64,000 nt of DNA from Rhizobium sp. BG4 (GCF_016864575.1 NZ_CP044125.1:1674001-1738000), one strand, 5' to 3'. Counted from the stretch's first letter, positions 53,639-63,449 are shown. Numbers and translations: made by a program. Notes: a model not told the origin generated them from the sequence alone.

Positions 53639-53783
53639 TCGCCAATAAATCCCTGATTCCGTGGTGCTTTATGCATCCTGCCGCGACAGAATCTCTTGCC
53701 CCGAGCATCCATCAAAAGGCGTGATGTTTGAAGCAAAAAATGCCGCTTGATTTCTTGCAGGAAAAATGTAGGACTTTTCTACA

Positions 53784-53808
53784 TATCTTGCAGAAGTTAT
53801 GCAAGATA
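53784..53808. promoter_or_regulatory. Operator-like inverted repeat in the gabT control region
   Basis: TATCTTGCA, a 7-base spacer, TGCAAGATA: nine perfect pairs. A shorter related site, TTTCTTGCAGGAAA, occurs at 53751-53764. Both share the TTGCA core and lie between the MerR-XRE-cupin regulator gene and gabT, so they are good candidates for its binding sites. Confidence 0.6.
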
Positions 53809-53842
53809 ATTCACAAACCCTTTTGAGCGCAGGAGCGCATCG

Positions 53843-55123
53843 ATGACCGCAACCACTCTTACGGACCGGAAGAATGCCGCAATTTCCCGCGGCGTCGGCA
53901 TGACCACGCAAATCTACGCCGATCGCGCAGAGAATGCCGAGATCTGGGACAAGGAGGGCCGCCGCTACATCGATTTTGCCGCCGGCATCGCCGTTCTCAA
54001 CACTGGCCACCGCCATCCGCGCGTGATTGCCGCCGTCAAGGATCAGCTCGATCACTTCACCCATACCTGCCACCAGGTCGTTCCCTACGAAACCTATGTG
54101 CATCTCGCCGAACGCCTGAACGAGATCGCGCCGGGCAACTTCGCCAAGAAAACGATCTTCGTGACGACGGGTGCGGAAGCTGTCGAAAATGCCGTGAAGA
54201 TCGCTCGCGCCGCGACTGGCCGTTCGGCCGTCATCGCCTTCGGCGGCGGCTTCCATGGCCGCACCTTCATGGGCATGGCACTGACCGGCAAGGTCGTGCC
54301 GTACAAGGTCGGCTTTGGCGCCATGCCGGGCGACGTCTTCCACGTTCCCTTCCCGGTCGAGCTGCATGGCGTCACCGCCGAGCAGTCGCTCGCAGCGCTG
54401 AAGAAGCTGTTTGCCGCCGATGTCGATCCGCAGCGGGTTGCGGCGATCATCATCGAGCCGGTTCAGGGCGAAGGTGGCTTCTATCCGGCACCCGCCGCCT
54501 TCATGAAGGCGCTGCGCGAGCTCTGCGACCAGCACGGCATCCTGCTGATTGCCGACGAAGTGCAGACCGGCTTTGCACGCACCGGCAAGATGTTTGCGAT
54601 GGATCACCATGAGGTCGCTCCCGACCTGATGACCATGGCGAAGAGCCTTGCCGGCGGCTTCCCGCTTGCTGCCGTCACCGGCCGCGCCGAGATCATGGAT
54701 GCGCCCGGCCCCGGCGGCCTCGGCGGCACCTATGGCGGCAATCCGCTCGGCATCGCTGCGGCACATGCCGTTCTCGATGTCATCAAGGACGAGGACCTCT
54801 GCAACCGCGCCAACCAGCTGGGCGGCCGCCTGAAGCAGCGCCTGGAATCGCTGCGCGACAGGGCGCCCGAGATCGTCGATATCCGCGGCCCGGGCTTCAT
54901 GAACGCCGTCGAGTTCAACGACAAGACGACCAAGCTTCCGAGCGCCGAATTCGCCAACAAGGTGCGCCTGATCGCGCTGGAGAAGGGGCTGATCCTTTTG
55001 ACCTGCGGCGTGCACGGAAACGTCATTCGCTTCCTTGCCCCGATCACCATTCAGGACAATATCTTCGGCGAAGCGCTCGATATCCTCGAAGCCTCCATTC
55101 TTGAAGCAAGCGCGGGCAAGTAA
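53843..55123 (+). CDS. gabT: 4-aminobutyrate aminotransferase
   Basis: A 426-residue class III PLP enzyme that moves the amino group of GABA to 2-oxoglutarate, giving succinate semialdehyde. Signatures: FVTTGAEAVENAVKIARAAT, IIEPVQGEGGFYPAP, LIADEVQTGFARTGKMFAMD and the PLP-Lys in MTMAKSLAGGFPLAA. gabD follows after 22 bases, forming a GABA-to-succinate operon. Confidence 0.95.
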   Translation: MTATTLTDRKNAAISRGVGMTTQIYADRAENAEIWDKEGRRYIDFAAGIAVLNTGHRHPRVIAAVKDQLDHFTHTCHQVVPYETYVHLAERLNEIAPGNFAKKTIFVTTGAEAVENAVKIARAATGRSAVIAFGGGFHGRTFMGMALTGKVVPYKVGFGAMPGDVFHVPFPVELHGVTAEQSLAALKKLFAADVDPQRVAAIIIEPVQGEGGFYPAPAAFMKALRELCDQHGILLIADEVQTGFARTGKMFAMDHHEVAPDLMTMAKSLAGGFPLAAVTGRAEIMDAPGPGGLGGTYGGNPLGIAAAHAVLDVIKDEDLCNRANQLGGRLKQRLESLRDRAPEIVDIRGPGFMNAVEFNDKTTKLPSAEFANKVRLIALEKGLILLTCGVHGNVIRFLAPITIQDNIFGEALDILEASILEASAGK

Positions 55124-55145
55124 CCGTCCCTTCGGAGTAAATGAC

Positions 55146-56627
55146 ATGGCATTCACGACTGCACTGACGAAACACGTCCCCTTCTCCTCGCAGTTCCTGC
55201 GCGACACCGGCTATATCAACGGTGAATGGACGAAGGGCGATGCGACCAAGACCTTCGACGTGCTGAACCCGGCGACCGGCGAAGTGCTGGCCTCGCTGCC
55301 TGACATGGGCGCTGCCGACACCCGCAAGGCGATCGACGCGGCCTATGCAGCCCAGCCCGCCTGGGCGGCGAAGCCTGCCAAGGACCGCAGCGCCATCCTG
55401 CGCAAATGGTTCGACCTGATGGTCGCCAATGCCGACGAGCTCGCCGCCATACTGACGGCCGAAATGGGCAAGCCGTTCGCCGAAGCGCGCGGCGAGATCC
55501 TCTACGCCGCCGCCTATATCGAATGGTATGCGGAAGAAGCCAAGCGCATCTACGGGGAGACCATTCCGGCACCGTCGAATGACAAGCGCATGCTGGTGAT
55601 CAGGCAGCCGGTCGGCGTCGTCGGCACGATCACGCCCTGGAATTTCCCGGCGGCGATGATCACCCGCAAGATCGCTCCGGCGCTTGCGGTCGGCTGCACC
55701 GTCGTTTCAAAGCCCGCCGAGCAGACGCCGCTTTCAGCGATCGCGCTTGCGGTTCTCGCCGAGCAGGCCGGTGTTCCCGCCGGCGTCTTCAACGTCATCG
55801 TCGGTGAAGACGGCCCGGCGATCGGCAAGGAACTCTGCGGCAACGACAAGGTGCGCAAGATCAGCTTCACCGGCTCGACCGAAGTCGGCCGCATCCTGAT
55901 GCGCCAGTGCTCCGACCAGATCAAGAAGGTGAGCCTCGAGCTCGGCGGCAACGCACCGTTCATCGTCTTCGACGATGCCGATCTCGATGCGGCCGTCGAA
56001 GGCGCGATCGCCTCCAAGTACCGCAATGCCGGCCAGACCTGTGTCTGCGCCAACCGTCTCTACGTCCAGTCGGGCGTCTATGACGCCTTTGCCGCCAAGC
56101 TGGCTGCCAAGGTGGAAGCCATGTCGGTCGGCGACGGTTTCACCGCAGGTGTGACGATCGGTCCGCTGATCGACGAACAGGGTCTCGCCAAGGTCGAAGA
56201 CCATGTCAGCGACGCGCTCTCGAAGGGCGCCAAGGTTCTGACCGGCGGAAAGCGCATCGAAGGTGCAGGCACCTTCTTCACGCCGACGGTTCTGACGGGC
56301 GTCGCCAAGGGCATGAAGGTGGCCAAGGAAGAGACCTTCGGCCCGGTTGCCCCGCTCTTCCGCTTCGACACGGTCGAGGAAGTGATCCAGCAGGCCAACG
56401 ACACCGAGTTCGGCCTCGCCGCCTATTTCTTCGCCGGCGATCTGAAGAAGGTCTGGAAGGTGGCCGAAGCGCTCGAATATGGCATGGTCGGCATCAACAC
56501 CGGCCTGATGTCGACCGAGACCGCCCCCTTCGGTGGCATCAAGCAGTCCGGCCTCGGCCGCGAAGGTTCGCGCCATGGCGCCGACGATTATCTCGAGATG
56601 AAATATCTCTGCATCGGCAATCTCTAA
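55146..56627 (+). CDS. gabD: Succinate-semialdehyde dehydrogenase
   Basis: A 493-residue aldehyde dehydrogenase that oxidises succinate semialdehyde to succinate with NAD(P). The catalytic Glu is in VSLELGGNAPFIVFDDADLD and the Cys in NAGQTCVCANRLYVQ; GTITPWNFPAAMITRKIAPA and FTGSTEVGRIL are family motifs. The frame extends upstream into gabT, but ATG at 55146 with CGGAG in front is the start. A strong terminator follows. Confidence 0.95.
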   Translation: MAFTTALTKHVPFSSQFLRDTGYINGEWTKGDATKTFDVLNPATGEVLASLPDMGAADTRKAIDAAYAAQPAWAAKPAKDRSAILRKWFDLMVANADELAAILTAEMGKPFAEARGEILYAAAYIEWYAEEAKRIYGETIPAPSNDKRMLVIRQPVGVVGTITPWNFPAAMITRKIAPALAVGCTVVSKPAEQTPLSAIALAVLAEQAGVPAGVFNVIVGEDGPAIGKELCGNDKVRKISFTGSTEVGRILMRQCSDQIKKVSLELGGNAPFIVFDDADLDAAVEGAIASKYRNAGQTCVCANRLYVQSGVYDAFAAKLAAKVEAMSVGDGFTAGVTIGPLIDEQGLAKVEDHVSDALSKGAKVLTGGKRIEGAGTFFTPTVLTGVAKGMKVAKEETFGPVAPLFRFDTVEEVIQQANDTEFGLAAYFFAGDLKKVWKVAEALEYGMVGINTGLMSTETAPFGGIKQSGLGREGSRHGADDYLEMKYLCIGNL

Positions 56628-56632
56628 GATCG

Positions 56633-56656
56633 AAAGGGCGCCTTCGGGCGCCCTTT
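56633..56656. terminator. Terminator between gabD and slyX
   Basis: AAAGGGCGCC/GGCGCCCTTT, a 10-bp stem with a TTCG tetraloop, then T run. It ends gabD and probably also the convergent slyX. Confidence 0.9.
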
Positions 56657-56667
56657 TTCATTTCCGC

Positions 56668-56877
56668 TCAGTAATGCGGTGGCCTGGTGACCGCCGGCGC
56701 TTCCAGCGATTGCTCCTCGAGCGACAGGAAGCGCTCGGTCAGGCGATCGAGCTTGGCCCGCGTCTGCTCCACGACCTTCCACTGCTCGGCAAGCTGGTCG
56801 GAAAGCTCGTCGATCGTCTTTGCCTGATGCGCCACCGTTTCTTCGAGCGCTGTGATGCGGCTGATATCCTCGGCCAT
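56668..56877 (-). CDS. slyX: SlyX-family protein
   Basis: A 69-residue coiled-coil protein of unknown function. It starts ITALEETVAHQAKTIDELSD, continues as a heptad helix and ends in the family's PPHY motif (VTRPPHY). The longer frame upstream is in another phase and is not used. Confidence 0.9.
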   Translation of the reverse strand: MAEDISRITALEETVAHQAKTIDELSDQLAEQWKVVEQTRAKLDRLTERFLSLEEQSLEAPAVTRPPHY

Positions 56878-56960
56878 AGCTTTCTCCTGCCGTTTGCTGC
56901 CCTTCCAAAACGCAAAGCGACGGCTGCGTCAATGGGCCTCTTATAGCGTATTCTAAAGTG

Positions 56961-56972
56961 AACCGTTTGGTT
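56961..56972. promoter_or_regulatory. Possible operator upstream of uxaC
   Basis: AACC-GTTT-GGTT, a short inverted repeat of the kind bound by GntR- or LacI-type regulators, about 65 bases before the uxaC start. No regulator gene is adjacent. Weak evidence. Confidence 0.3.
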
Positions 56973-57036
56973 ACCGATAGGCCTTGCCGTGTCCCGTGAG
57001 GTGGAGTAGGCCCTACGCCAACAGGGAGGAAATCTG

Positions 57037-58452
57037 ATGGACGTAGGAAACGGCTTTCTTCATCCGGACCGGCTTTTTCCAGCCGATCCCGCAACGCGGA
57101 CGATCGCGCGCGATCTCTATGAGACGGTCCGCGCGCTGCCGATCGTCAGCCCGCACGGGCATACGGAGCCATCCTGGTTCGCCGAGGACAAGCCCTTCGA
57201 GGATGCCGCCTCGCTGCTGGTCATTCCCGACCATTATCTCTTCCGTATGCTGCACAGCACCGGCACGAAGCTCGACGAGCTCGGCGTTCCCCGGCTCGAC
57301 GGCAAGCCGGTCTCCAAGGGCCGCGACATCTGGCGCGCTTTTGCCGCGAAATATCACCTCTTCCGCGGCACGCCTTCCAGCCTTTGGGTCGACCACGCAA
57401 TGTCGGCCGTGCTCGGCTGTACCGAGCCGCTGACGCCTCAAAATGCCGACACGCTCTACGATTACATCAACGAGCAGCTCGCCAAGCCCGAGTTCCGCCC
57501 GCGCGCCCTGCACCAGCGCTTCGGCATCGAGACGATCGCTACGACGGAAGGCGCGCTCGACCCGCTCGTCCATCACCAGAAAATGCAGAAGGACGGCTGG
57601 ATCGGTAAGGTCCGCACGACATACCGCCCCGACAGCGTGACCGATCCGGATGCTGTCGGCTTCCGCGACAATCTCGTCAAGCTCGGCGAGATCACCGGTT
57701 GCGACGTCACCAAATGGGACGGGATGATCGACGCGCATCGCAAGCGCCGCGCCTATTTCCGCCAGTTCGGCGCCACCGCGACCGACCATGGCGTTCCAAC
57801 CGCATTCACCGCCGACCTCTCCGCCACCGAGCGCCAGGCACTGCTCGACAAGGCGCTGAAGGGCCCGCTTTCGGCTGCCGATGCCGAGCTGTTCCGCGGC
57901 CAGATGATGACCGAGATGGCCGGGCTTTCTGCCGAAGACGGCATGGTCATGCAGATCCATGCCGGATCGCGCCGCAACACCGATTCCGGCCTGTTTGCCA
58001 CGCGCGGTCCGAACATGGGCGCCGATATCCCGACCCGTACCGACTGGGTCGGCGGCCTCAGCGCGCTGCTTTCGAAATACGGCCATGCGCCGGGACTTCG
58101 CGTCCTGCTCTTCACGCTCGACGAGACGACCTATGCGCGCGAACTGGCGCCGATGGCCGGCCATTGGGAATGCCTGACGATCGGCCCGCCCTGGTGGTTC
58201 CACGACAGCCCGAACGGCATCCGCCGCTATCTCGACCAGGTCGTCGAGACCGCCGGCTTTGCCAATCTCGCCGGCTTCAACGACGATACGCGCGCCCTGC
58301 TCTCGATCCCCGCCCGTCACGACGTCTGGCGCCGCGAGGTCTGCGGCTTCCTGGCGCAGCTCACGGCCGAGCACCGGATCGGCAAGAAGGACGCCGAGAT
58401 CGTCGCGCGCGAGCTCTCCTATGACAACGCGAAGAAGGCCTACAAGCTGTGA
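57037..58452 (+). CDS. uxaC: Glucuronate isomerase
   Basis: A 471-residue metal-dependent enzyme of the amidohydrolase fold that converts glucuronate to fructuronate and galacturonate to tagaturonate. Signatures include PIVSPHGHTEPSWF near the N terminus (metal-binding His-x-His) and MQIHAGSRRNTDSGLFATRG. Length is normal. It overlaps the next gene by 4 bases (GTGA), giving a tight catabolic pair. Confidence 0.95.
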   Translation: MDVGNGFLHPDRLFPADPATRTIARDLYETVRALPIVSPHGHTEPSWFAEDKPFEDAASLLVIPDHYLFRMLHSTGTKLDELGVPRLDGKPVSKGRDIWRAFAAKYHLFRGTPSSLWVDHAMSAVLGCTEPLTPQNADTLYDYINEQLAKPEFRPRALHQRFGIETIATTEGALDPLVHHQKMQKDGWIGKVRTTYRPDSVTDPDAVGFRDNLVKLGEITGCDVTKWDGMIDAHRKRRAYFRQFGATATDHGVPTAFTADLSATERQALLDKALKGPLSAADAELFRGQMMTEMAGLSAEDGMVMQIHAGSRRNTDSGLFATRGPNMGADIPTRTDWVGGLSALLSKYGHAPGLRVLLFTLDETTYARELAPMAGHWECLTIGPPWWFHDSPNGIRRYLDQVVETAGFANLAGFNDDTRALLSIPARHDVWRREVCGFLAQLTAEHRIGKKDAEIVARELSYDNAKKAYKL

Positions 58453-59903
58453 GCGATCGACTGAAGGACCTGAGCGGCCTGGCGCCGACGGCAAAGCTTC
58501 CCGCCTATGACCGCAGCAAGCTGAAGGCCGGCATTCTGCATCTCGGCCCGGGCGCATTCTTCCGTGCCCATTTCGCGCCTTTCACAGATGCTGCCCTCGC
58601 TGCCACCGGCGGCGATTGGGGTATCGAGGTCGCGAGCCTGCGCACCCCGGATGTTGCCGCCAATCTTAACGCCCAGAACGGCCTCTACACGGTGCTGATC
58701 CGCGACACGTCGGGCACGACGGCCGAGGTCATCGGCCCGATCCTGAAGGCGCATGTGGCGCCGCGCGATCCGGCGCTGCTGCTGTCGCGGCTCGAAGATC
58801 CGGCGATCCGCATCGTCAGCCTGACGGTAACCGAGAAGGCCTACGGTCTCGACGTTCGCACCGGCGGCCTCGACCTAGCGCATCCGGATGTCGCCGCCGA
58901 TCTTGCCAACCGCCACGCACCGCGCGGCGTCGTCGGTTATCTCGTCGAAGGTCTCGCGCGCCGCCGGGCAAAGGGTGTTGCGCCCTTCACGCCGCTCAGC
59001 TGCGACAACCTTCCGAGCAACGGTGCCGTGCTGAAGCGCCTCGTCCTCGATTTCGCAGGCCGCGTCGATCCGGAGCTTCGCGCCTGGATCGAGACCAGCG
59101 TTCCCTTCCCCTCGACCATGGTCGACCGCATCACGCCGGCCAGCACCGACGCGACATATGCCGATGCCGAGCGCCTGACCGGGCGGCAGGACCTTGCCGC
59201 GATCGAGACCGAACCCTTTACGCAATGGGTGATCGAAGATCATTTCGCCAATGGCCGCCCGAACTGGGACAAGGCCGGTGTGCTGATGGTCGATGAAGTC
59301 TCGGCTTACGAAAAGATGAAGCTGCGCATGCTGAACGGTGCGCATTCGCTGCTCGCTTACCTCGGCTACATAGGCGGCTATGAATATATTCGCGACGTCA
59401 TGGACGACGAAGGGTTGGCGGCTCTGGCGCGGCGGCAGATGAACGCGGCGGCGAAGACGCTCGATCCGGTTCCCGGCATCAATCTGGAGCACTATGCGGA
59501 CGAGCTGATAGCCCGCTTTGCAAACAAGGCGATCGCCCACCGCACCTACCAGATTGCCATGGACGGCACGCAGAAACTGCCGCAGCGTCTGCTCGAACCG
59601 GCAACGGAAGCACTCGCCCGCGGCAGCCAGGCCGAGACCTACGCCATCGCCGTCGCCGCCTGGATGCGCTACGCACTCGGCACCGACCGCAACGGCAAGG
59701 CCTACGAACTGCGCGACCCCCGCGCTGAAGAGATCGCCACGCTGCTCGCCGACGTGCCGCGCAACGGCGGCGCGGTTTCGGCGGCGCTGTTCACGCTGCC
59801 GGGACTGTTCCCGAAGGCGCTGACGGACAATGCGGTCTGGACCGAGGATGTGGCGAACAAGCTGGATATTCTGATCCAGGATAACAAGTTGCCGTTATTC
59901 TGA
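58449..59903 (+). CDS. uxuB: Mannitol dehydrogenase-family protein, probably fructuronate/tagaturonate reductase
   Basis: A 484-residue long-chain polyol dehydrogenase. It shows HLGPGAFFRAHFAPFTDAAL, VTEKAYGLD, SCDNLPSNGAVLKRLVLDFA, FPSTMVDRITPA and KMKLRMLNGAHSLLAYLGYI, with the catalytic Lys near this last motif. Next to uxaC the most likely reaction is NADH reduction of fructuronate to mannonate (UxuB), but mannitol dehydrogenase activity cannot be excluded. GTG start overlaps the uxaC stop. Confidence 0.85.
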   Translation: MSDRLKDLSGLAPTAKLPAYDRSKLKAGILHLGPGAFFRAHFAPFTDAALAATGGDWGIEVASLRTPDVAANLNAQNGLYTVLIRDTSGTTAEVIGPILKAHVAPRDPALLLSRLEDPAIRIVSLTVTEKAYGLDVRTGGLDLAHPDVAADLANRHAPRGVVGYLVEGLARRRAKGVAPFTPLSCDNLPSNGAVLKRLVLDFAGRVDPELRAWIETSVPFPSTMVDRITPASTDATYADAERLTGRQDLAAIETEPFTQWVIEDHFANGRPNWDKAGVLMVDEVSAYEKMKLRMLNGAHSLLAYLGYIGGYEYIRDVMDDEGLAALARRQMNAAAKTLDPVPGINLEHYADELIARFANKAIAHRTYQIAMDGTQKLPQRLLEPATEALARGSQAETYAIAVAAWMRYALGTDRNGKAYELRDPRAEEIATLLADVPRNGGAVSAALFTLPGLFPKALTDNAVWTEDVANKLDILIQDNKLPLF

Positions 59904-59968
59904 GGCTCTCGCCCCCTCACTCCGACTTGCTGTGGAATGTCAGGGGAGTAGCGAAGCCGTTTGCCTGT

Positions 59969-60076
59969 GGGCCCCTCATCCGACCCTTTGGGCCACCTCT
60001 CCCCGCTGGGGAGAAGGGAAGTAGAGACTGCCGCACGCTCCGACAGCCCCTCTCCCCTCGGGTAGGGTGAGGGGGT
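59969..60076. repeat. Rhizobial-type intergenic palindromic repeat
   Basis: A compound of inverted repeats: outer arms GCCCCTCATCCGACCC and GGGTAGGGTGAGGGGG, with inner hairpins around CTCCCCGCTGGGGAG and CCCTCTCCCCTCGGG. Sequences of this wording are, from memory, common mosaic repeats between genes in Rhizobium and Sinorhizobium. It lies between the convergent uxuB and dehydrogenase-like genes, so it may also act as a terminator. Confidence 0.65.
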
Positions 60077-60121
60077 TCCGGATGAGGCGGCCCATTTCGT
60101 CTCACAAGCGGAATCGCATAT

Positions 60122-62572
60122 TCACCCCTTCACCCGCTTCATCTCGGGATCATACAACGGCTTCAGCGACACCGAGCACGGCGCCCGCTCTCTCGCGACA
60201 TCGAGCTCATACGTGCCCGACAGCACGAAATCCTCGGTCACACCCGCCGGGTTCCGGACATAGCCAAAGCCGATCGCTTTTCCGAGCGTGTAGCCGAAGC
60301 CGCCGCTTGAGAGCCAGCCGACGCGCTGGCCGTCGCGGTAGATGGTTTCACGGCCGAGCAGGACGACATCGGGATCATCGGGCACGAAGCAGGCGAGCAT
60401 CTTCCTGACGCCGCCGGAGAGTTGCCGCTCGATGGCTTCGCGTCCGCGGAAGGGGGTGGTCTTTCTCGTCTTCACCGCCCAGGCGAGGCCTGCTTCAACG
60501 GGCGTATGATCCGGGCCGATATCCGATCCCCAGGCACGGTAGCCCTTTTCCAGGCGGCAGCTTTCGATGGCGCGGTAGCCGGCATTGATGAGGCCAAGGC
60601 CGTTTCCGGCGGCCATCAGAACATCATAGACAGTCGTGGCGTATTCCACCGGCACATGCAGCTCGTAGCCAAGCTCGCCGACATAGGTGATGCGCAGCGC
60701 CCTGACGGGGCAGCCTGCGATCCCCACGGTCTTGATGCGGCCGAAGGGGAAGGCGGCGTTCGAGACATCCGAGGACGTGACTTTCTCCAGCACGGCGCGG
60801 GCATTCGGCCCCATCAGCGAGAGAACAGAGTAGGCTGAGGTGACATCGACGAGCTCCGCCTGCATACCCTCCGGAATATTGCGGGCTATCCAATCGAAAT
60901 CGTGAGTCGCGAAGCCGGTGCCGGTGACGATGTAATATTCGTTCTCGGCGATGCGGGCGACGGTGAGGTCGCACTCAATGCCGCCCTTGTCGTTCAGCAT
61001 CTGGGTATAGACAAGCCATCCCGCGGGCTTTGCCACGTCATTCGACGAGATCCAGCCGAGCGCTGCTTCGGCATCGCGGCCCTTGAGCACGAATTTGGCG
61101 AAGGAGGTCTGGTCGAAGATGACGGCGGCCTCGCGCACCGCCTTGTGCTCGCGGCCAACGGCATCGAACCAGTTTTGCCGGTTGTAGCTGTAGATATCCT
61201 TCGGTTCTTCGTTGGCGAAGAGATCGGCAAACCAGTTCGGCCGCTCCCAGCCGAGCTTTTCGCCGAAGCAGGCACCCTGCGCCTTCAGGCGATCGTAAAG
61301 CGGCGACTTGCGGCAGGGGCGGCCGCTCGAATGCTCCTCGAAGGGGAAGGCCAGCGTATAGTGCTTGCCGTAGGCCTCCAGTGTGCGGGTGCGGACCCAG
61401 TCGGTGTCGAAATGCGGGCGGCCGAAGCGGCGGATATCGACCGGCCAGAGATCGTAGGGCGGTTCGCCCTTCGCCACCCATTCGGCGAGCGCCATGCCGG
61501 CACCGCCGCCGGAGGCAATGCCAAAGGCGTTGAAACCGGCGCCGACGAAGAAATTCTTCAGCTCCGGGGCTTCGCCGAGGATGAAATTGCCATCCGGCGT
61601 GAAGCTTTCCGGACCGTTCAGTAGCTGCTTGACGCCGGCTGTTTCGAGGCCCTGAACACGGGCCAGCGCCTGTTCCATGATTTGCTCGAAGTGATCGTAA
61701 TTGCTGTCGAGGAGCGTGTAGTGGAAGCCTTCAGGGATGCCGCCCGTAGCCCAGGGGATCGGGTTCGGCTCGTAGCCGCCCATGACGAGGCCGCCGACCT
61801 CTTCCTTGTAATAGGTCAGGCGATCGGGATCGCGCAGTGTCGGCAGGTTCGAGGGAACGCCGAAGGATTCGGTGATCAGGTATTGGTGCTCGACCGAAAC
61901 CAGCGGCACGTTGACGCCGAAGCGGGCGGCGAAGGCACGGGTCCACTGACCGGCACAGACGACGACGCGTTCGCACTCTATGCGGCCATTGGCGGTGATG
62001 ACGGCGCGGATGCGGCCCTTGTCGATTTCGAGATCGATGACTTCGGTGTCTTCGAAAATAGAGACCCCAGCCATGCGGGCGCCGCGCGCGAGCGCCTGAG
62101 TGATATCCGAAGGGTTCGCCTGACCGTCGGTCGGCAGATAGGCCGCGCCGACGAGGTCATCGATGTTCATCAGCGGCCAGAGATCGAAGGCCTCTTGCGG
62201 CGTCAGCAGATGCATTTCGAGGCCGAAGGACTGGGCCGTGGTCGCCTGACGCTTTACCTCCGTCCAGCGTTCCTCGTTGCAGGCAAGCCGCAGGCCGCCG
62301 TTCATCTTCCAGCCGGTGCCAAGGCCGGTCTCGGCCTCCAGCTTCTTGTACAGATCGACGGAATAGCCGAGCAGCTGGGTGATATTGGCGCTCGTGCGCA
62401 GCTGACCGACGAGGCCGGCGGCATGGAAGGTCGTGCCTGATGTCAGCTTCTTGCGCTCCAGCAGCACGGTATCCGTCCAGCCGAGCTTGCCGAGATGATA
62501 GGCCGTCGAGCAGCCGATAATGCCGCCGCCGATGACCACGGCCTTTGCCGTCTTCGGTAATTCCTTCGTCAT
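60122..62572 (-). CDS. Dimethylglycine/sarcosine dehydrogenase-like FAD protein with GcvT domain
   Basis: About 816 residues. The N-terminal FAD-dependent oxidase domain (AVVIGGGIIGCSTAYHLGKL) has the covalent-flavin His motif SGTTFHAAGLVGQL. The C-terminal half is a GcvT-like aminomethyltransferase domain (PLYDRLKAQGACFGEKLGWE; RAVLEKVTSSDVSNAAFPF; VPVEYATTVYDVLMAAG), which would pass the one-carbon unit to tetrahydrofolate. Members demethylate dimethylglycine, sarcosine or related N-methyl amines. It is downstream of a choline-kinase-like gene and an ABC transporter gene in one operon. Confidence 0.9.
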   Translation of the reverse strand: MTKELPKTAKAVVIGGGIIGCSTAYHLGKLGWTDTVLLERKKLTSGTTFHAAGLVGQLRTSANITQLLGYSVDLYKKLEAETGLGTGWKMNGGLRLACNEERWTEVKRQATTAQSFGLEMHLLTPQEAFDLWPLMNIDDLVGAAYLPTDGQANPSDITQALARGARMAGVSIFEDTEVIDLEIDKGRIRAVITANGRIECERVVVCAGQWTRAFAARFGVNVPLVSVEHQYLITESFGVPSNLPTLRDPDRLTYYKEEVGGLVMGGYEPNPIPWATGGIPEGFHYTLLDSNYDHFEQIMEQALARVQGLETAGVKQLLNGPESFTPDGNFILGEAPELKNFFVGAGFNAFGIASGGGAGMALAEWVAKGEPPYDLWPVDIRRFGRPHFDTDWVRTRTLEAYGKHYTLAFPFEEHSSGRPCRKSPLYDRLKAQGACFGEKLGWERPNWFADLFANEEPKDIYSYNRQNWFDAVGREHKAVREAAVIFDQTSFAKFVLKGRDAEAALGWISSNDVAKPAGWLVYTQMLNDKGGIECDLTVARIAENEYYIVTGTGFATHDFDWIARNIPEGMQAELVDVTSAYSVLSLMGPNARAVLEKVTSSDVSNAAFPFGRIKTVGIAGCPVRALRITYVGELGYELHVPVEYATTVYDVLMAAGNGLGLINAGYRAIESCRLEKGYRAWGSDIGPDHTPVEAGLAWAVKTRKTTPFRGREAIERQLSGGVRKMLACFVPDDPDVVLLGRETIYRDGQRVGWLSSGGFGYTLGKAIGFGYVRNPAGVTEDFVLSGTYELDVARERAPCSVSLKPLYDPEMKRVKG

Positions 62573-62573
62573 T

Positions 62574-63449
62574 CTACTGATCCTGTTCAAATGCCTTATA
62601 GGCACGCTCGAAGCGCGCGAGATTTTCGGCGGTATAGGCGGCGTAGTCGAAATCGATGGTCGAATGGGTCTCGGAGACCATGCTCCAGAGCGTTTCGCGC
62701 AGCAGCGAGGCGCATTTCATGGCGCGGTAGCGACGCCACAGATCAAGCGTCAGCGGTGTCTCGAAATAGCTTTCGAGCATCATGCGTTCGGTGGCTTCCG
62801 GGAGTTCGTTGTTGGAAGCAAGGCCGCCGAGATCGAAGAGCGGTGTGTTGAAGCCGGCATAGTCCCAGTCGATCAGCCAAAGCCGCTTGCCGTCATCGAG
62901 AAAATTGGCGGCCAGAAGATCATTGTGCCCAAAGCCGATCTCAAACGGACCGGCGGCGGCTTCCAGGCGCTCGGTCTTTTCGAGAAAGTGCGGCAGCAAC
63001 GGCGCATAGCCGCTGCCCGCGGACGCAAAGTTAGCCGCATAATCGCGGATGACGTGAAACACCCAGAAGATCATCGCCTGGCCGCGGAAGTGGCGGGCAA
63101 TGTCGCGATGGCAGGCCCGGATCAGCGGCAGCGTCCGCTGCAGGGTCTGCTCATCCTGCAGGTCGGCAGCGGTCAGCGCGCGGGATTCGATGAAATCAAG
63201 AACGAGGATGCCGGGCGCATGATGGATGACGGCTGGCGACAGGCCTGCGGCATGGGCGGCGATGCTGGCGGCAAGCTCGTTCGGCCGGCTGATGTGATGG
63301 ATCGGAATATCGTCGCCGAGCCGAACGACACGCCGCGCGCGCTGATCCTTGACGAGATAATTACGGTTGGTGATGCCGCCGGTGATAGGTTCGATCTCGA
63401 CCGGCCCGTGCCAGATGCCGAGTGCATGAATCCTATCTTCAGGCGTCAC
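62574..63449 (-). CDS. Choline/ethanolamine kinase-like phosphotransferase
   Basis: A 291-residue APH/choline kinase-fold enzyme. It has ITGGITNRNYLV (nucleotide loop), the catalytic Brenner motif GFGHNDLLAANFLDDGKRLW and the metal-binding LIDWDYAGFNTPLFDLGGLA. This wording is closer to choline kinases than to antibiotic kinases. It ends one base before the start of the dimethylglycine dehydrogenase-like gene, so the two are translated together. The likely substrate is an amino alcohol. Confidence 0.88.
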   Translation of the reverse strand: MTPEDRIHALGIWHGPVEIEPITGGITNRNYLVKDQRARRVVRLGDDIPIHHISRPNELAASIAAHAAGLSPAVIHHAPGILVLDFIESRALTAADLQDEQTLQRTLPLIRACHRDIARHFRGQAMIFWVFHVIRDYAANFASAGSGYAPLLPHFLEKTERLEAAAGPFEIGFGHNDLLAANFLDDGKRLWLIDWDYAGFNTPLFDLGGLASNNELPEATERMMLESYFETPLTLDLWRRYRAMKCASLLRETLWSMVSETHSTIDFDYAAYTAENLARFERAYKAFEQDQ

